From NCBI GenBank assembly GCA_019722365.1, contig JADFUC010001792.1, positions 1 to 64,000 of the forward strand: a stretch of 64,000 nucleotides of DNA, read 5' to 3'. The notes beneath the pieces are model-generated. The model was given only the letters and a program-made list of their open reading frames with translations, had not been told where the DNA came from and did not search any database. Both the position numbers and the translations under genes were made by a program. Shown piece after piece: positions 47,442 through 60,000 of the stretch. How positions within the stretch are numbered: the stretch's first letter is position 1; the number at the start of each line of letters is the position of its first letter. Origin of the DNA: Lithospermum erythrorhizon. Lineage: Eukaryota; Streptophyta; Magnoliopsida; Boraginales; Boraginaceae.

Positions 47442-48701
47442 CTAAAAGCCAGCAACGTTGCTGCAAGCATAATCATCAGAATTTGCAATAGAGTCCTGAG
47501 GCCATGAGTGACGTAGAAGCTTCAACAGCGTTTGCGCCTTCCTCTTGGCACGCTCCGTACAGTCGCTTTGGACCAACAGAAGCAGCTGAGTGAGCACCCC
47601 TGCTGCCACCGCGTCCTGCTGACTCTGCTCGTAGGCCGAGCAGAGCGACAGCAACGCCCCTGCAGCGTACTCTGTTGCCCGCTCTGATACTTTGAGTATT
47701 ATCTTAACTAGCAGAGGAACAGTAAGCGCATGAGCCGATAAGGCAGCGCAACCACTTTGAATTCTGCACAGGAGTTCGATTGTTGCCAGTGCTCTCTCGG
47801 CATCGCATTTCTCAAACTCCGCCAGTTTCTCCATTAAGGCTTCAACTGCACCTGCTGATATCGCCTTGTGACGGTGTTGCTTTACCAGACACAATGCGAA
47901 TAGCGCCTTTATTCCGATCTTCAATGCCCGAGGAGACGCTAATGGAATCCTCAAAATTCCAACAACTCCAATGAAGATATCATCAGCATCGCAGATCTGA
48001 GCTCTCAGCTCCGGAGACCGAGTCCCGGTAAGCACGATTTCAAGCAAAGCAGCAGAGTTGACTCTGACTTCGATTGATGAATGGAAAAGCAGAGAAACCA
48101 GATAAGTGACCCGCTCGAAAACGGATCCCACGAAAGCACACTCGGATTCCGATAGGTTAAACATGGAGAGAATCGAGATGGATTCATGGCTGAGATCAAT
48201 AAACCTATTCTCATGATTCGAGAAAGCTATCGAAAGTAGAAGTTGACGGACGTTGGTAGTGGAAATAATGGGCGATTTTCTTATCGAAGATGCAGGCTTG
48301 AGGTTGTCTGGTCTTCTCTCCAAAGCAGAGGAGGCACTTAGTGAAGGAGGCCGAACTTGGAGTGGAGGCTTGGTTGAGCAAAGAACGGACCAGAGCAGGG
48401 TCGGCTGGCTGCTTGGGTGTGGGGATCCTCTGGACTTGCCATGAGAAGCCTGTTTGCCCACGCACCGCTTTCTTGTATAAGACGGCGGAGTGTATGGTTG
48501 GGAATGAGGGTGAAATCTGATAAAGGAGCTCGAGTAACCGGGCAGCTGGTGTTCCCGGTGGCCACCCAGGATTCGTGTCGGTCGCTGCGTTGGCCTGCAC
48601 AGGCTTTGTAACTGACGGGGTGTCATGACAAAAATCGGACATCTGAAATGGTATGGGATTTGGACGCTTAGTTCCAGTGGCTCTATTACACCCCTAGGCA
48701 T
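47442..48701 (-). CDS. U-box/ARM-repeat E3 ubiquitin ligase (PUB25/26-like), N-terminal half frameshifted
   Basis: Single-exon gene for a plant U-box E3 ligase that transfers ubiquitin to regulatory proteins. The start is taken at the ATG at 48701 because the motif LELSVQIPYHFRCPI, the usual N-terminus of this group, follows. The ARM half is intact in one frame: ALKIGIKALFALCLVKQHRHK, CDAERALATIELLCRI, RATEYAAGALLSLCSAYEQS and RAKRKAQTLLKLLRHSWPQD, stopping at 47442. The U-box and linker are split over the other two frames: WVATGNTSCPVTRAPLSDF (about 48573-48517) in one, and RIPTPKQPADPALVRSLLNQ (about 48430-48370) in the next. The U-box core between them is scrambled. The full-length open frame over this part (QRPTRILGGHREHQL) is not U-box sequence. 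It is either a decayed gene or consensus errors in a GC-rich region. Confidence 0.8.
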   Translation of the reverse strand: MPRGVIEPLELSVQIPYHFRCPIFVMTPRQLQSLCRPTQRPTRILGGHREHQLPGYSSSFIRFHPHSQPYTPPSYTRKRCVGKQASHGKSRGSPHPSSQPTLLWSVLCSTKPPLQVRPPSLSASSALERRPDNLKPASSIRKSPIISTTNVRQLLLSIAFSNHENRFIDLSHESISILSMFNLSESECAFVGSVFERVTYLVSLLFHSSIEVRVNSAALLEIVLTGTRSPELRAQICDADDIFIGVVGILRIPLASPRALKIGIKALFALCLVKQHRHKAISAGAVEALMEKLAEFEKCDAERALATIELLCRIQSGCAALSAHALTVPLLVKIILKVSERATEYAAGALLSLCSAYEQSQQDAVAAGVLTQLLLLVQSDCTERAKRKAQTLLKLLRHSWPQDSIANSDDYACSNVAGF

Positions 48702-51700
48702 CCTCAAAATGTTGTATCTCAAAGGAATACTCCAACTTTATATTCTATGACAACCCACGCAGAGTGTTATTTGTGTAATTTTTTTATATATGTTTGAGTA
48801 ATCTAAATAAATATGAAAATGAAGATTTTATTATTAAACGAACATAAGATGAAATCCAACTGATACGTGGTATTACAATAAGTTTGACAACTAATGAAAC
48901 TAAACAAAAAATACAACCGTAGGATAATGAATTTACTTGTATGTTGGTTTGGAAAAGGAATATTAGGATAATGAGGTGTTTGGGATGAGTGGTGGCCATA
49001 ATGCATCGATGATCCGTATTGTGATGGTAATTTGTGGCATACTTGAAGGCATACAAAAATTGGTGCAAAACCAAACAAATCACGTCACGTGACTGGTATG
49101 CCTTCCTCTTGGGTAATTGTTTAATTTGAGGATTTATTGAAGGAATAATTATTTGGATCCATTTCGCAATGAAAAATAATTGAAGAGATTAAACTAGAGT
49201 GTTTTGAGGATAAAATAGCTTGTTATAGTGAAAAAGTTTTTATTTTTTTTATATCCAAATGAACTAAACCTTGGCTCTATTTATAGAGAATTTTTTTAAT
49301 GAAATTTGGTATATATATTTTTTTAAATTATTTTTATGTGATAATTATATCTAAATTATTAATATAACAAAATCTACTCAACCAATCTGACTTACCACAA
49401 ATTTATCTATCTTTATTATATTACTCTCACTTATTAAAGCATGCCCACATTTCCACGTTTTGAGAATTCAATCCGATAAATTCTTTCAACTCCATCCCCC
49501 TTCACGTGTGTCATCCCAAGTATTAATATTCACCATTGTATCGATTCAACCTCTTATTTGGATTTAATCCCCATCAATGTAACTAGTCTAAAAATCTACT
49601 TTGGGATGATCTAAAATTCTAAATATAAAGAACTAATTTTAAATTTTCACAAAATCAAAGTGATTTAAATATTGCAGATAAATAAATTTACGGGAACAAA
49701 TGATATAATAATATATTTCATTTTAGAAGGTATAATTAAATTTGAAAAAAGGTCATGGACCAGGCAAAAATTAACATGCATTAACTTCGTCTTGTAATGA
49801 TAGATTGATTCGAGAACCTAATTTTTATAGTAGGGCTAACCTTATTGAATAAGAAAATGAAATGATAATTACATATGATAGATTAAGTGGTTTTGAATAG
49901 TTAGTTAATACTCCATATTAAAAAATACGATAGCTAAAAACAAGAACGTGTGTAGTTTGGTGACATACACACTTGGCTTCTAATCAATATATAGAGTTGG
50001 GAACAATGAAAACTAATACTAGTATGTAATAAAACACAAACCAATGAAATTAAGCAATGATTTGGCTTAATGATGAACCTATAAAATCATTACCACAATT
50101 ACAGGTATGGTAGAAATATTATTTTGAAGAATTAATTGGCATGATATTTATGAAAATATGCCCACGAGGTAGACGGCACAGAGGAGGAGCAGTTTGTCTG
50201 TGGTCAACCGGGCAAGAATTGTAACTGTACAGCACGTGCTAGAACACCGTCGCACGTGTTCCCCAGCTAAGGAGAATATATAGCAGTTGAAGTTGAATAC
50301 TGTATACATTTGTGAATTTGTTGTTGTTTGTATTAGTACGGTATTTGACTCAGAATGCTCGTTCAGATTCTACTGGAATCCTTTCAATATTCCAACATCT
50401 GTTTTACAGAGTTATATATCACATCAATTCATTATAGAAAAACAAATATAATACGGACTATCTTATTACTTAAAATAAAATGATATATTTACACCAAAAG
50501 CATCACTTTTGGGGAATAATAATGTCAATTACTTTTGGGGTCCTTGCCACATTAGAAGCAACATTGTTTGAAAGCAACCCCGTTTTCAAATCTTTTGTTG
50601 ATCTTAAGGAATCTACTGGTCCATTATTATTATTATCAAAGTGTAATAGTGGTGATAAGTTGTTAAAGATAAAATTGAAGTGGTCAAACAGCTATATAAC
50701 CTATAGGTCAGTGAATACAGCCATCCAGCTATAGTAGTGCATATAAATATACTCCGTATGATACATGCACACTAAGTAAAAAGGGGACAAATACAGAGTA
50801 GCAAACTATTATAAATTGTTTTAATTTGATTACGAACGATTTTTACAGGTCAATTGTAGTTAAATACAGGCTTTGGAGTGTAGTCAATGAGAAGTTATTT
50901 TATCTTGAAAAAGTTAAAATATGATTGATGATAATGATGTATTTCCACCAATCGAAATCTTGTTGTTGAATGGACGATAATGGAGCTTCGAGTATGAGTG
51001 AGGTCTACTCAATTATTTATATCCACATATGTGAGAATTAACGCTTATCACCGGTGATTGGTGATCTTACATCGAACGTTACTTTCCTGTTGTTTTGTCA
51101 ATTATTCTATTCCCTCACAATTTTCGCTCTCAAAGTCCGCGTTACTGAAAGAAGTGTGCGGGATGTCTCAGTGACCAGGGGCGACTATTTTAAATCGGCT
51201 TAAATCACGAGATAAAGCAGTTATTGAAATTTCAATGCCCAGAATCTTAGGCATTCTGGCTCTGTCTTCGATATATCGTATTTGATCAATACTTACCTGT
51301 TGCACTTGATTTAATAAGAATGCATTCTACAGCCACACTAGGTAGTGTGTAAAGGAGGCAACAGTTGTTGGATGATGATTTGGCCTCCTTATAACAAAAA
51401 TACAGTATTAATTTCCATTGGTTCAATGGTCAAACAAATCAGTACTTAATAAGTCTCCTTCCACGATGGCCTCTTACCCTTCCAAGTTCCAACGTGTGTA
51501 CATGAAAACATTGTCCCTCTTTAATGGTGTCTTCACTGAAATCTAAGATTATTCAATGTGTGATGTGATTTAGCTCTCCGTGTTTGCTAAAGGACAATGA
51601 CTAAAACCATGTGAAATTGCATTTTAGGACCGTAGACACACACCCACACGATCATCATTATTGGGTTGTAATTAGAGAGCGAGAGTCCTAAATGTCAACG

Positions 51701-53439
51701 CCCTAGTCCCTTTATGCGTGTGGGTTCGAGTCATGTAAGTGACAAAATTTCGTATTGAAAGGATTTAAAGGAAGCTCTTGTCCCCTAATCAGTTGAGACA
51801 CATCCCGCGATTCACCTTCTTCGTAGAATCTTAAAACAAGAACCTCAAGGGCCACTATGTGTAACGTTTCGGGCTTATCTGGACAAAATAGAAATACAAA
51901 CAATGATTCTATAAATGAGCAGGGTTTACTCTTTGGAGGAATATTGGGAGGTATATTCTACAGTAATCTTGTAATGCATGTGTTTGTAACATGTTCTAGC
52001 AACAGGATTCTCCCTACCAACCTACAAGAAAGAATTTGTGAGGCGCTAGTAATTAGGTCCATTCTGTATTAGTGTAGTAGTTTATGGCAACTAGCTAGTA
52101 ATGTGCAGAGTATTTGGGTTGAGTTTGTTGGCAATCAACCTATCATCTTCTTCTTTCAGCTTGCCATTTAACAAAAGCTGATTTCTTGAGCTGTGCGCAT
52201 GCACATACATATTATTATAATTTAGAGGTGAATAGGTGATTATGTCTAGAGCATACCAAAATCCACGAGTATAAGTTATGTCCTTGATACCCAAGTGTGT
52301 TCATTTAATTTTATTTTACTTTAACTATATAATTACATCACTAATCACTAACATATTCTTTATATAAAATGCTAACTTATATATAGTCGTATAAAAAATT
52401 TGAATAAGGATTGTGTTTCTTCAATTTCATATTATTAATTACTTACTCCGTTTTTTTTTAGTTATCGTTGTAGCCATTTGCACATAGATTAAGGAAAAAA
52501 AAAGTAGTCAAAAATACATTGAAAATGTAGAATAATCAATTGAAACAATATAATTGGTTGGTTATTTATTTGAGAAAAAGTAAAAATGATATAAATGATA
52601 TTATTATGCTAAAAGACATATATAAAAGCAGGTGAGTATTAAATTATCTTCATAACGAAAATCACAAAAGTTAGCCAATTCTTCATGAATTCCCAACAAG
52701 GTGCTTATTCTTACTCCGTTTTTTTTAAGTTATGCATTCTAGCATATTTTTATTTTAAAATAAATTTATATTCATGCTTTTACATTTTTAATATACTTTT
52801 GACTAAATTTTCTATTGAACTTGTCCAACCAATAATGATATAATTTAATTGATATTTTATATTTCAAATGCACATTTTATTTACTTTTACTTTTCTTAAC
52901 AGGTGTGCAAGTGTAAGATAACAAGTAAAAAAAAATAAAGAAATTCTTTGGTCGTATCAATTAATATTTTTGCCTTAATTTATAACTCTTGTTGCTTGTT
53001 TTAAATAATCCCATCGTAATAATACAATCAATGATCATCAAACAAGTACGATGTTTATCTAATTATAATGCTTCATTTGAGAGTTACTAACATATACGGA
53101 GTAATTGTTTTGATTCGTGATGAAATATAGTACTTATAGTACTCATTCGGTCATTAAAACATTGTCAAGTTGATTTTTATAGTTAAATTTTAACTATATT
53201 AATATTAATCTATATATTTAGTGTTTTTGGTGTTGGCTAGCTATTTTTGTTGTTGCTGATTTTGGTAAGTTTTGGAAAATATATTTTTGGGGTTTTTGGC
53301 AGGTATTTCTCAGTATAAGCTATATGGTAATAAGCTTTGAGTATTCCCCAAGCATGAAGATTGAGTTTTGCATATATGGAAAGGAACTTTAAAAGAGATG
53401 ATGAATTCTCTTTTGATAAGTTCAAGTTGCCACCACAAA
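48702..53439. other. Long AT-rich intergenic region; no gene supported
   Basis: 4.7 kb. The first part is the promoter of the minus-strand U-box gene. At 50230-50282 two CACGTG boxes (50233, 50253) precede a TATATAG box, but no recognisable gene follows. The ORF at 50480-50734 is probably chance. A B-box-like 'GGGTTCGAGTC' occurs at 51722. Two copies of a 'TTACTCCGTTTTTTTT' motif (52443 and 52713) resemble Stowaway-type ends in the same orientation, so they are not a proper pair. Confidence 0.4.
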
Positions 53440-53911
53440 TGTGGGGGAAGCAATTCTATCAGCTAATTACTTGTTGAATAGAGTACCTAAGTAAACATGA
53501 AGATGAGGCAGCCTATGAATTATTTAGGGTTTAAACCGACCCTATAATCATTTGAGGGTTACACAGGGTTGTCTTGCTAAGGTCATAGTTCCCATTACGA
53601 AACAGTGAAGTATGAAACCTAAGGCAGTGGGCTTCAATCTTCATTGGATATACCTATGATGGCCACATATAGGTTACTAGTGCATAAATCGGAAAATCGA
53701 GAGTCTTGTAAGCTCTTATACTTAGTCACAGAAATCAACATTTTTTAGAATGTTTTCCTTTGAGATTGAGAGAAGAAGCAAACTCTTCTAGAGGCCTCAT
53801 GAGCATTTGACCAAGGGATGATATCTTGATAAATTAGAAGAACTATAAATGAAGATAGTCCAAGCGAGGCGAGTTTGAACCTCAGAAGAAAACTGAAGTA
53901 AAAGGGCAAGA

Positions 53912-55477
53912 GTGGAGAAGTCCTTCGGTTCAGACTTTATGACTTATATGGTACAAAGTGAACCTCGAACTTACCATGAAGCAGTATCTTCAACAGAAGG
54001 CCCTTTATGGAAAGAGGCAATTCAAAGTGAGATTGATTCAATTCTTCAAAATCACACTTGGGAATTAGTGGATCTTCCGCCTGGGTGCAAGCCTCTTAAG
54101 TCAAAATGGATCTTTAAGAAGAAGATGAAGACCGATGGAACAATTGATAAGTACAAAGGTAGGCTAGTCATCTGTGGTAATCGACAAAAGGAGGGACTAG
54201 ACTATTTTGATACTTACTCACCAGTCACTCGAATTACATCCATACGTGTGATATTGGCAATTGCTGCTTTGCGCAATTTGGAGGTACACCAGATGGATGT
54301 CAAAACGGCATTTCTAAATGGAGATTTAGATGAAGAAATCTATATGGAACAACCTGAAGGATTTAAAGTTCCAGGAAGGAGGCTAAAGTATGGAGCTTAT
54401 AAAATCCTTGTATGGCTTAAAACAAGCACCAAGCAATGACATGAAAAGAATTTATTGAGAACGTGTTGTGGTGGCTAAAATAAATGAGTGTGATAATTGT
54501 CTGTCTTAATACAAGACACACTATTATGCCTCTATGTTGATGACATGCTCATTATTGGGAGCAATCACAAAATGATACAATCTACCAAAGACATGTTGAA
54601 TGATAAATTTGACATGAAAGATATGGGACATGCTAACGTCATTTTGGGGGTAAAAATCATGAGGAATCAACAAGGAATAGTCTTGAGCGGACTATTTTAT
54701 GTTGACTGATACTAAGCAAATTCAGTAAAGGTGATGAAGAAATGTCAAAAACTCCGATGGACATAAGTCAGCACCTAACAAGGAATAAAGGAGAAAGTGT
54801 GTCACAACTGGAGTATGCTCAAATAATAGGTAGTCTCATGTATCTAATGAGCTGCACTCGTCCTGATATTGCTCACTCTGTGAGCAAGTTGAGTAGATAT
54901 ACTAGTAATCCTAGTCGTGATCATTGGAAAGCCATAAAGCAGTACCAGATATTTGAGATATACTAGAGATTATGGTGCGCATTATACAAGATATCCGGTT
55001 GTCGTTGGAAGGATGCAGCGATGCGGTGGATATCCGATATGAAATTCGAAATCAACAAGTGAATATGTCTTCACTTTAGAGTGCTGACCGTCTTGGAAGT
55101 CCTCAAAAGCACATGTCGCCCAGGATCCACTATGGAATCGGGAATTTTCTTGTGGACAAATATGGTGAAGAGAAGCGAGAATAGTTACGCCTATTTCTTG
55201 AGGACATTCTGAATGGGAAAAACGGAGTGCCGCCAATTTTACTACGTTGTGATAAATCAATCGGCAATTGGGCCAGGCACAAAGTCATATGTATAATGGT
55301 AAATCACGACACATACGCCGTAAACATAATACCATTAGGCAATTAATCTCAACTGGAGTTATCACTATTGATTACATAAGATCAAAGGATAACATTGCGG
55401 ATCCGCTAACCAAAGGATTAAATAGAGAACTAGTTGAGAAATCATCAAAAGGAATGGGATTGAAGCCCATCAGATAA
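53912..55477 (+). pseudogene. Copia RT and RNase H coding remnant
   Basis: The 175-codon frame 53912-54439 is the longest. The catalytic YVDD box is present at 54526-54540. Frameshifts lie at about 54380-54490, 54700 and 54970. No complete polyprotein is possible. Confidence 0.85.
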
Positions 55478-56065
55478 TATGGTTATGAAGGAAAACCCAA
55501 CCTAGCTGACTGGAGATCCCAGGAACTAGGTTCAATGGGACAACCTAATTGTAATCATAGTTAAATCACTGTGGGGGGTTTTTAACGCCGCCCGTTCACG
55601 GATGAGTCTGATGATACCGTAGGAACAGGATGAGTTTTGCTCTTAATGACTCTCTTGGAAGGATCAAAGGATCACGTGGAAGAGTATCGCGGGTTACTCT
55701 ATATGATAAAGAAGTCACCTATGTGGTAATTTAAAAGTAGAGGCAGCTTTAAGAGGAGAAATGAGGAGGCGCGTTTCTCGAGGAAATCTCATGAGAACCA
55801 GCGGGTGTCCATGGCCAAACGGACACTCATGAGAAGCGAGAAGAGTATTGGTCAATACATGTGTGAAGTATGTCGTTGTACTCGATAAAGGAATGGTTAG
55901 TCCACGAGACCTACCAAGCTTTGGTTTACATAGTACATCTGAGCCTGAGGGGAAGGTTCAAGGGTCTCGAACTGCATCCTATGCAAGTGTTGGTCGTTGT
56001 AGTTATCGCAAACTAAAATAAAATGTGTCAACTTTTCGACAATTTTTGATTAAATTGTGGGGAGT

Positions 56066-56750
56066 TGTTGGAAAATGAATGCAAAATTGTGGTAAGTAAT
56101 ACCATATTGGAAGATAGATGGAATGTGGTCCCTTTATATAGTTGGTCATTTTAGTCGTGAGTAAATGTGTCTTACCATTAGAGAATCTTTAAAAAGCTGC
56201 AGTGCATGAGAGGTCACGAGTCTTAGTGTAAAACTCTATGCCGGGCGGGGCAGGGGTCCTTGGAGTCTTCCTTGAACTGGGTTATGGGTGCACCTTTGAT
56301 ATATGCTAATTATATTTTGCACCCCAAAACTTAAGGCACGTTTCTTCCGTTTTGGAGTTAAGTTACATTAAATTGAAATTTGTTACACCATTAACTACTA
56401 CGAGTTAAGTGACTATTGAAAGTTAGATAAAGAAGTGATTGATCACACTTTACTTCTACTCTCTATTTAAATTCAGACAATTTCATCCCTTGAATCGAGG
56501 AGAAAAAAATGACTTACTTTTACAAACACAAACAAACAATCTTCTCTTGATGATCTTCTTCTTCTCGGTTATTTGAACAACATTTAGAAGTCTTACTTGA
56601 TGTAGTTAATATCTTTAGAGATCAGTTGCTCTTTAAAGTCCTAAGCACATACGGGTAGAACAAATGCAGTTTAAGGAAATTGTGTTCGCATGGCGCACAT
56701 TTGATATTTAAGCTTGTTTGATTTTCACACTAAAATTACTGTTGTTATTC
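56066..56750 (+). repeat. 3' LTR of the truncated copia element (right end estimated)
   Basis: Follows the polypurine tract TTGTGGGGAG (56055-56064) and begins TGTTGGAAAATG. Without a second LTR copy the right end cannot be fixed and is given only approximately. Confidence 0.6.
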
Positions 56751-57062
56751 TTTTTATTCAGCGTTAGTTCTTCTGATCCTCATTCCCATAAATATTGTAT
56801 GGTTTTGACATTTACAAGACAACATATCTAATACATAGTAGTTAACGTCGACTTATTTCTAAAAGTATATATATATATTAGTCAAAATAAGACAAATTGA
56901 AGTGTAATAGGGAGGAACATTTTGCTAATTAATTATTATGAGCCTATAATAGTATTAATGGATAATAGTCTAAGGAGTTAAAATAAAAGTAACATGATAA
57001 GCTAGAAAGTTAAGAAAATTAAAATTGATATTGAAAAATGGTAGTTGGTAAAGTGAATAGAG

Positions 57063-60000
57063 ATGAGTAAGCAGTTGGTGAACTCGAAATCTATAATAAG
57101 AGAAATGGGAACAGTAACAGCATTAAGTGGATCGGATTCGAGGAGATGGAGAAATGTTTTGGCAGTTTTGGTGGGGCTTGTAGTATTAGCAGAGATCGGA
57201 TTCCTAGGGAAGCTCGACTTGGAGAGGTTTACAGGGTCGGAAGAGAGTTGCGAGGCTTGGTTGGAGAAGGAAGACTGGTTGGAATACTCTCGAGACTTCT
57301 CCGTAAAACCCATCATTGTCCGCGGTGGCGAGCAGGACTTCAAGAGCTGTGATGTGGGATGCAAATTTGGAGATTCATCCAAGCCTGATGCTGCTTTCGG
57401 AATTCAAGATGGAGCCTCCAGTGTCCTCCGCTCCATGGAGTCCTCTCACTATTACAGCGACAATCACATTGCTACTGCACGCCGGTGGGTAAGCACCCCC
57501 TTTTTTTTATCTCTCTTCCTTCCTCACCCTACCTTATAATATATTCCATCTTCACTCTGCCGCCGGGGATTCGATGTTGTTATGACTACCAGTCTCTCTT
57601 CAGATGTTCCTGTCGGTTACTTTTCTTGGGCTGAGTATGATATTATGGCTCCAGTCCCCCCTAAAACTCAAAACGCTCTGGCTGCTGCCTTCATTTCTAA
57701 TTGTGGTGCTCGCAACTTCCGTTTGCAAGCTCTTGAAGCTCTTGAGAGGGCCAAAATTAACATTGATTCTTATGGAAGCTGCCATCGAAATCGTGATGGA
57801 AAAGGTTATTCACAACTGCCTTCTTTTGCTCAAATTTGTTACTTGTCAACTCGATTATATTACCTCTCTTCATGCCTTCACTATATTGGATGATGAATCA
57901 TTGTTTACCATGTTGATATGACGGATTACTTGCAAATGCAGTCATTCTCGTATCAATACAGTTCTTGATTTATTCACTCATAATATGTTCTCTAACCAAA
58001 ACTAGATTGTTCCATATATATACCGTAGGATTGTCATTTGTACATCAGAGCTTCACCCCCTTAATGCTTCAAGGCTTCTTCACAATTAAGATGAAACATT
58101 TGTTATTTCTGCCAGTGGATCATTTTTGTTCACATGGCATCATTTTTCCTGTACGTTTTTGTTTTCTGAAATTCTATGAATGGTTATTTATTTTCATTGT
58201 ATGCAGTGGATAAAGTTGAAACACTGAAGCACTATAAATTTAGCTTGGCTTTCGAGAATTCCAATGAGGAGGATTATGTGACCGAAAAGTTCTTTCAGTC
58301 TCTTGTAGCTGGTACTGCATCTTATTTGTATTTGCATCTTAGCCTCCTATATGCTAGTTTAAAGTTCAGGTGGCTACTATATCCTACATTATATTTCTCC
58401 ATGCAACTGTTTGCAATATGTAGGTTTAAGCACTCACCCCATATGATAAATACCATGTCTGTTTATAGTCTAATTTGCTTAATCAGTCAAGAGTGTCTAA
58501 CCTTAGCGTTAACAGAGGAAATTGTAATATTTATGTTTTGAGGGCTCATTGCCTCATTGGGCTTGTTGCTATATACATCGAAAGGCTCCAAGATTAACCT
58601 TTGTATGGCATATACGCGTATCACTTAACAATATGTAACAACATGCTAATGTTATCAATATGATAAGTTCTTCTGATGGGTTGTTACATGAAACATTGGT
58701 AAGAAGGTAAATGGCAATCTTGTCCGGTACTCCCTCCGTATCAATATAAGTGATCGTTTAGAATAGAACTCCTGTATCAAAATATTTTATTATTTACGTT
58801 ATCGATGCAACTTTTTGCATTGGAGTTATAAAAATTCTCTAACATCATTGATTTTGTCTCATAATCTTCTTATTCTCATTGGTTGATAATATTCTCTCTT
58901 CTAGGAAATAGTAAAATCAATGATTAACTTAATAAAGTACTTTTGAGCTATATGATCACTTATATTGATATGGAGGGAGTATGTCTTTGAAGCTGCAGTC
59001 CCTCTAGTTAACCTTTAGCCAAGCTTCTTAGATATGAAATTGCTGAAATATGCTAATACTATCAACATGTGATATGTTTTGCCTTTTGGCACTCATCTGC
59101 ATGGAACTAATTATTTGTATGGAGAGATTGATTGATGTCATTGCTGAAGAGAAATTTGGGTTTTAATGATGTAAATTGCTGAGATAGCAGTATCATGAAA
59201 AATTGTAGGATCTGTTCCTGTGGTTGTTGGTGCCCCAAATATCCAAGAGTTTGCGCCTGCACCTGGTTCCCTTTTGCATATAAAGGAGCTAAGCGATGTT
59301 GATAAAGTTGCAGAGACCATGAAGTACCTGTCTCAAGATTTGCGTGCATACAACGAGACTTTGAGGTTGGTGATTCAGTTGTCCCTATGGAAAACAATCA
59401 TCATTTCACTTTCTTCTCATTCGGCCCACTAGTCAGAGTTAATGGGTTTATCTTTTTCTTGTGAAAGAGTTTATTATCTAGATTCAATAGGTCATCCTAT
59501 TATTGTCTCATTTGTCTGTAGGTCTACTTGCTAAGATTTGGTTTCTGTTATTTAGATGGAAATATGAAGGCCCTTCTGATTCATTCAAAGCGCTTGTTGA
59601 TATGGCTGCTGTTCATTCATCATGCCGCTTGTGTATTTTGTTGGCAACAAATATCCGAGAAAAAGAAGAGACGACATCGACTTTTAAGAAACGACCATGC
59701 AGGTGTGATAGAGGCTCACAAACTGTCTATCATATGTATGTAAGGGAGAGAGGAAGATTTGAGATGACGTCCATTTTCTTAAGGTATCATTTCCTATCTT
59801 TTGTTTTACATATTATCTCCTTACACTGATGGAAATCCTAGTTAATACTGGATGTGAATGCAAACTAATCTATAAAGATCTTAGCTGACAATTTAAGGAG
59901 TTCTCTCTCAGATTGAAGTTATCTAAATGATACTACTTAGTATCAAGGAAGCCAATGTGAATGCCCTTTAGAGAACTGATGGATGATTTTTCTTTCTTAG

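Larger units (their letters stand above)
53440..56750 (+). mobile_element. 5'-truncated Ty1/copia retrotransposon
   Basis: The plus-strand element begins inside the integrase (53440-53760; a MWGEAI-type block and IFIGYTYDG in pieces). RT follows at 53912-54400 (HTWELVDLPPGCKPLKSKW, ITSIRVILAIAALRNLEVHQ, KTAFLNGDLDEEIYMEQP) and 54497-54700 (LCLYVDDMLIIGSNHKM). Next are the [20 protein letters not shown] block, RNase H pieces to 55480 (HIRRKHNTIRQL, ADPLTKGL), a 3' non-coding part, a polypurine tract and an LTR. No 5' LTR or gag is seen. It is related to the copia array at 32.6-41.3 kb but is a different subfamily. Confidence 0.85.

Noticed and set aside
48211..48642. 143-codon minus-strand ORF as an independent gene
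   Set aside because: Part of it (RIPTPKQPADPALVRS) is the linker of the U-box ligase in a shifted frame; the rest is out-of-frame sequence.
50480..50734. 84-codon ORF as a small gene
   Set aside because: No known motif, no supporting splice or promoter structure directly before it, and composition like the surrounding AT-rich DNA.
51650..51745. A second SINE or tRNA, from 'GGGTTCGAGTC'
   Set aside because: No convincing A box, tail or target duplication was found around it.
52440..52735. A MITE between the two 'TTACTCCGTTTTTTTT' motifs
   Set aside because: The two motifs are in direct, not inverted, orientation, so they cannot be the two ends of one Stowaway element.
55580..55640. A hammerhead ribozyme, because of CTGATGA followed by GGAAC
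   Set aside because: Stem II and the GAAA core do not pair properly, and the corresponding region of the other copia element lacks the core.
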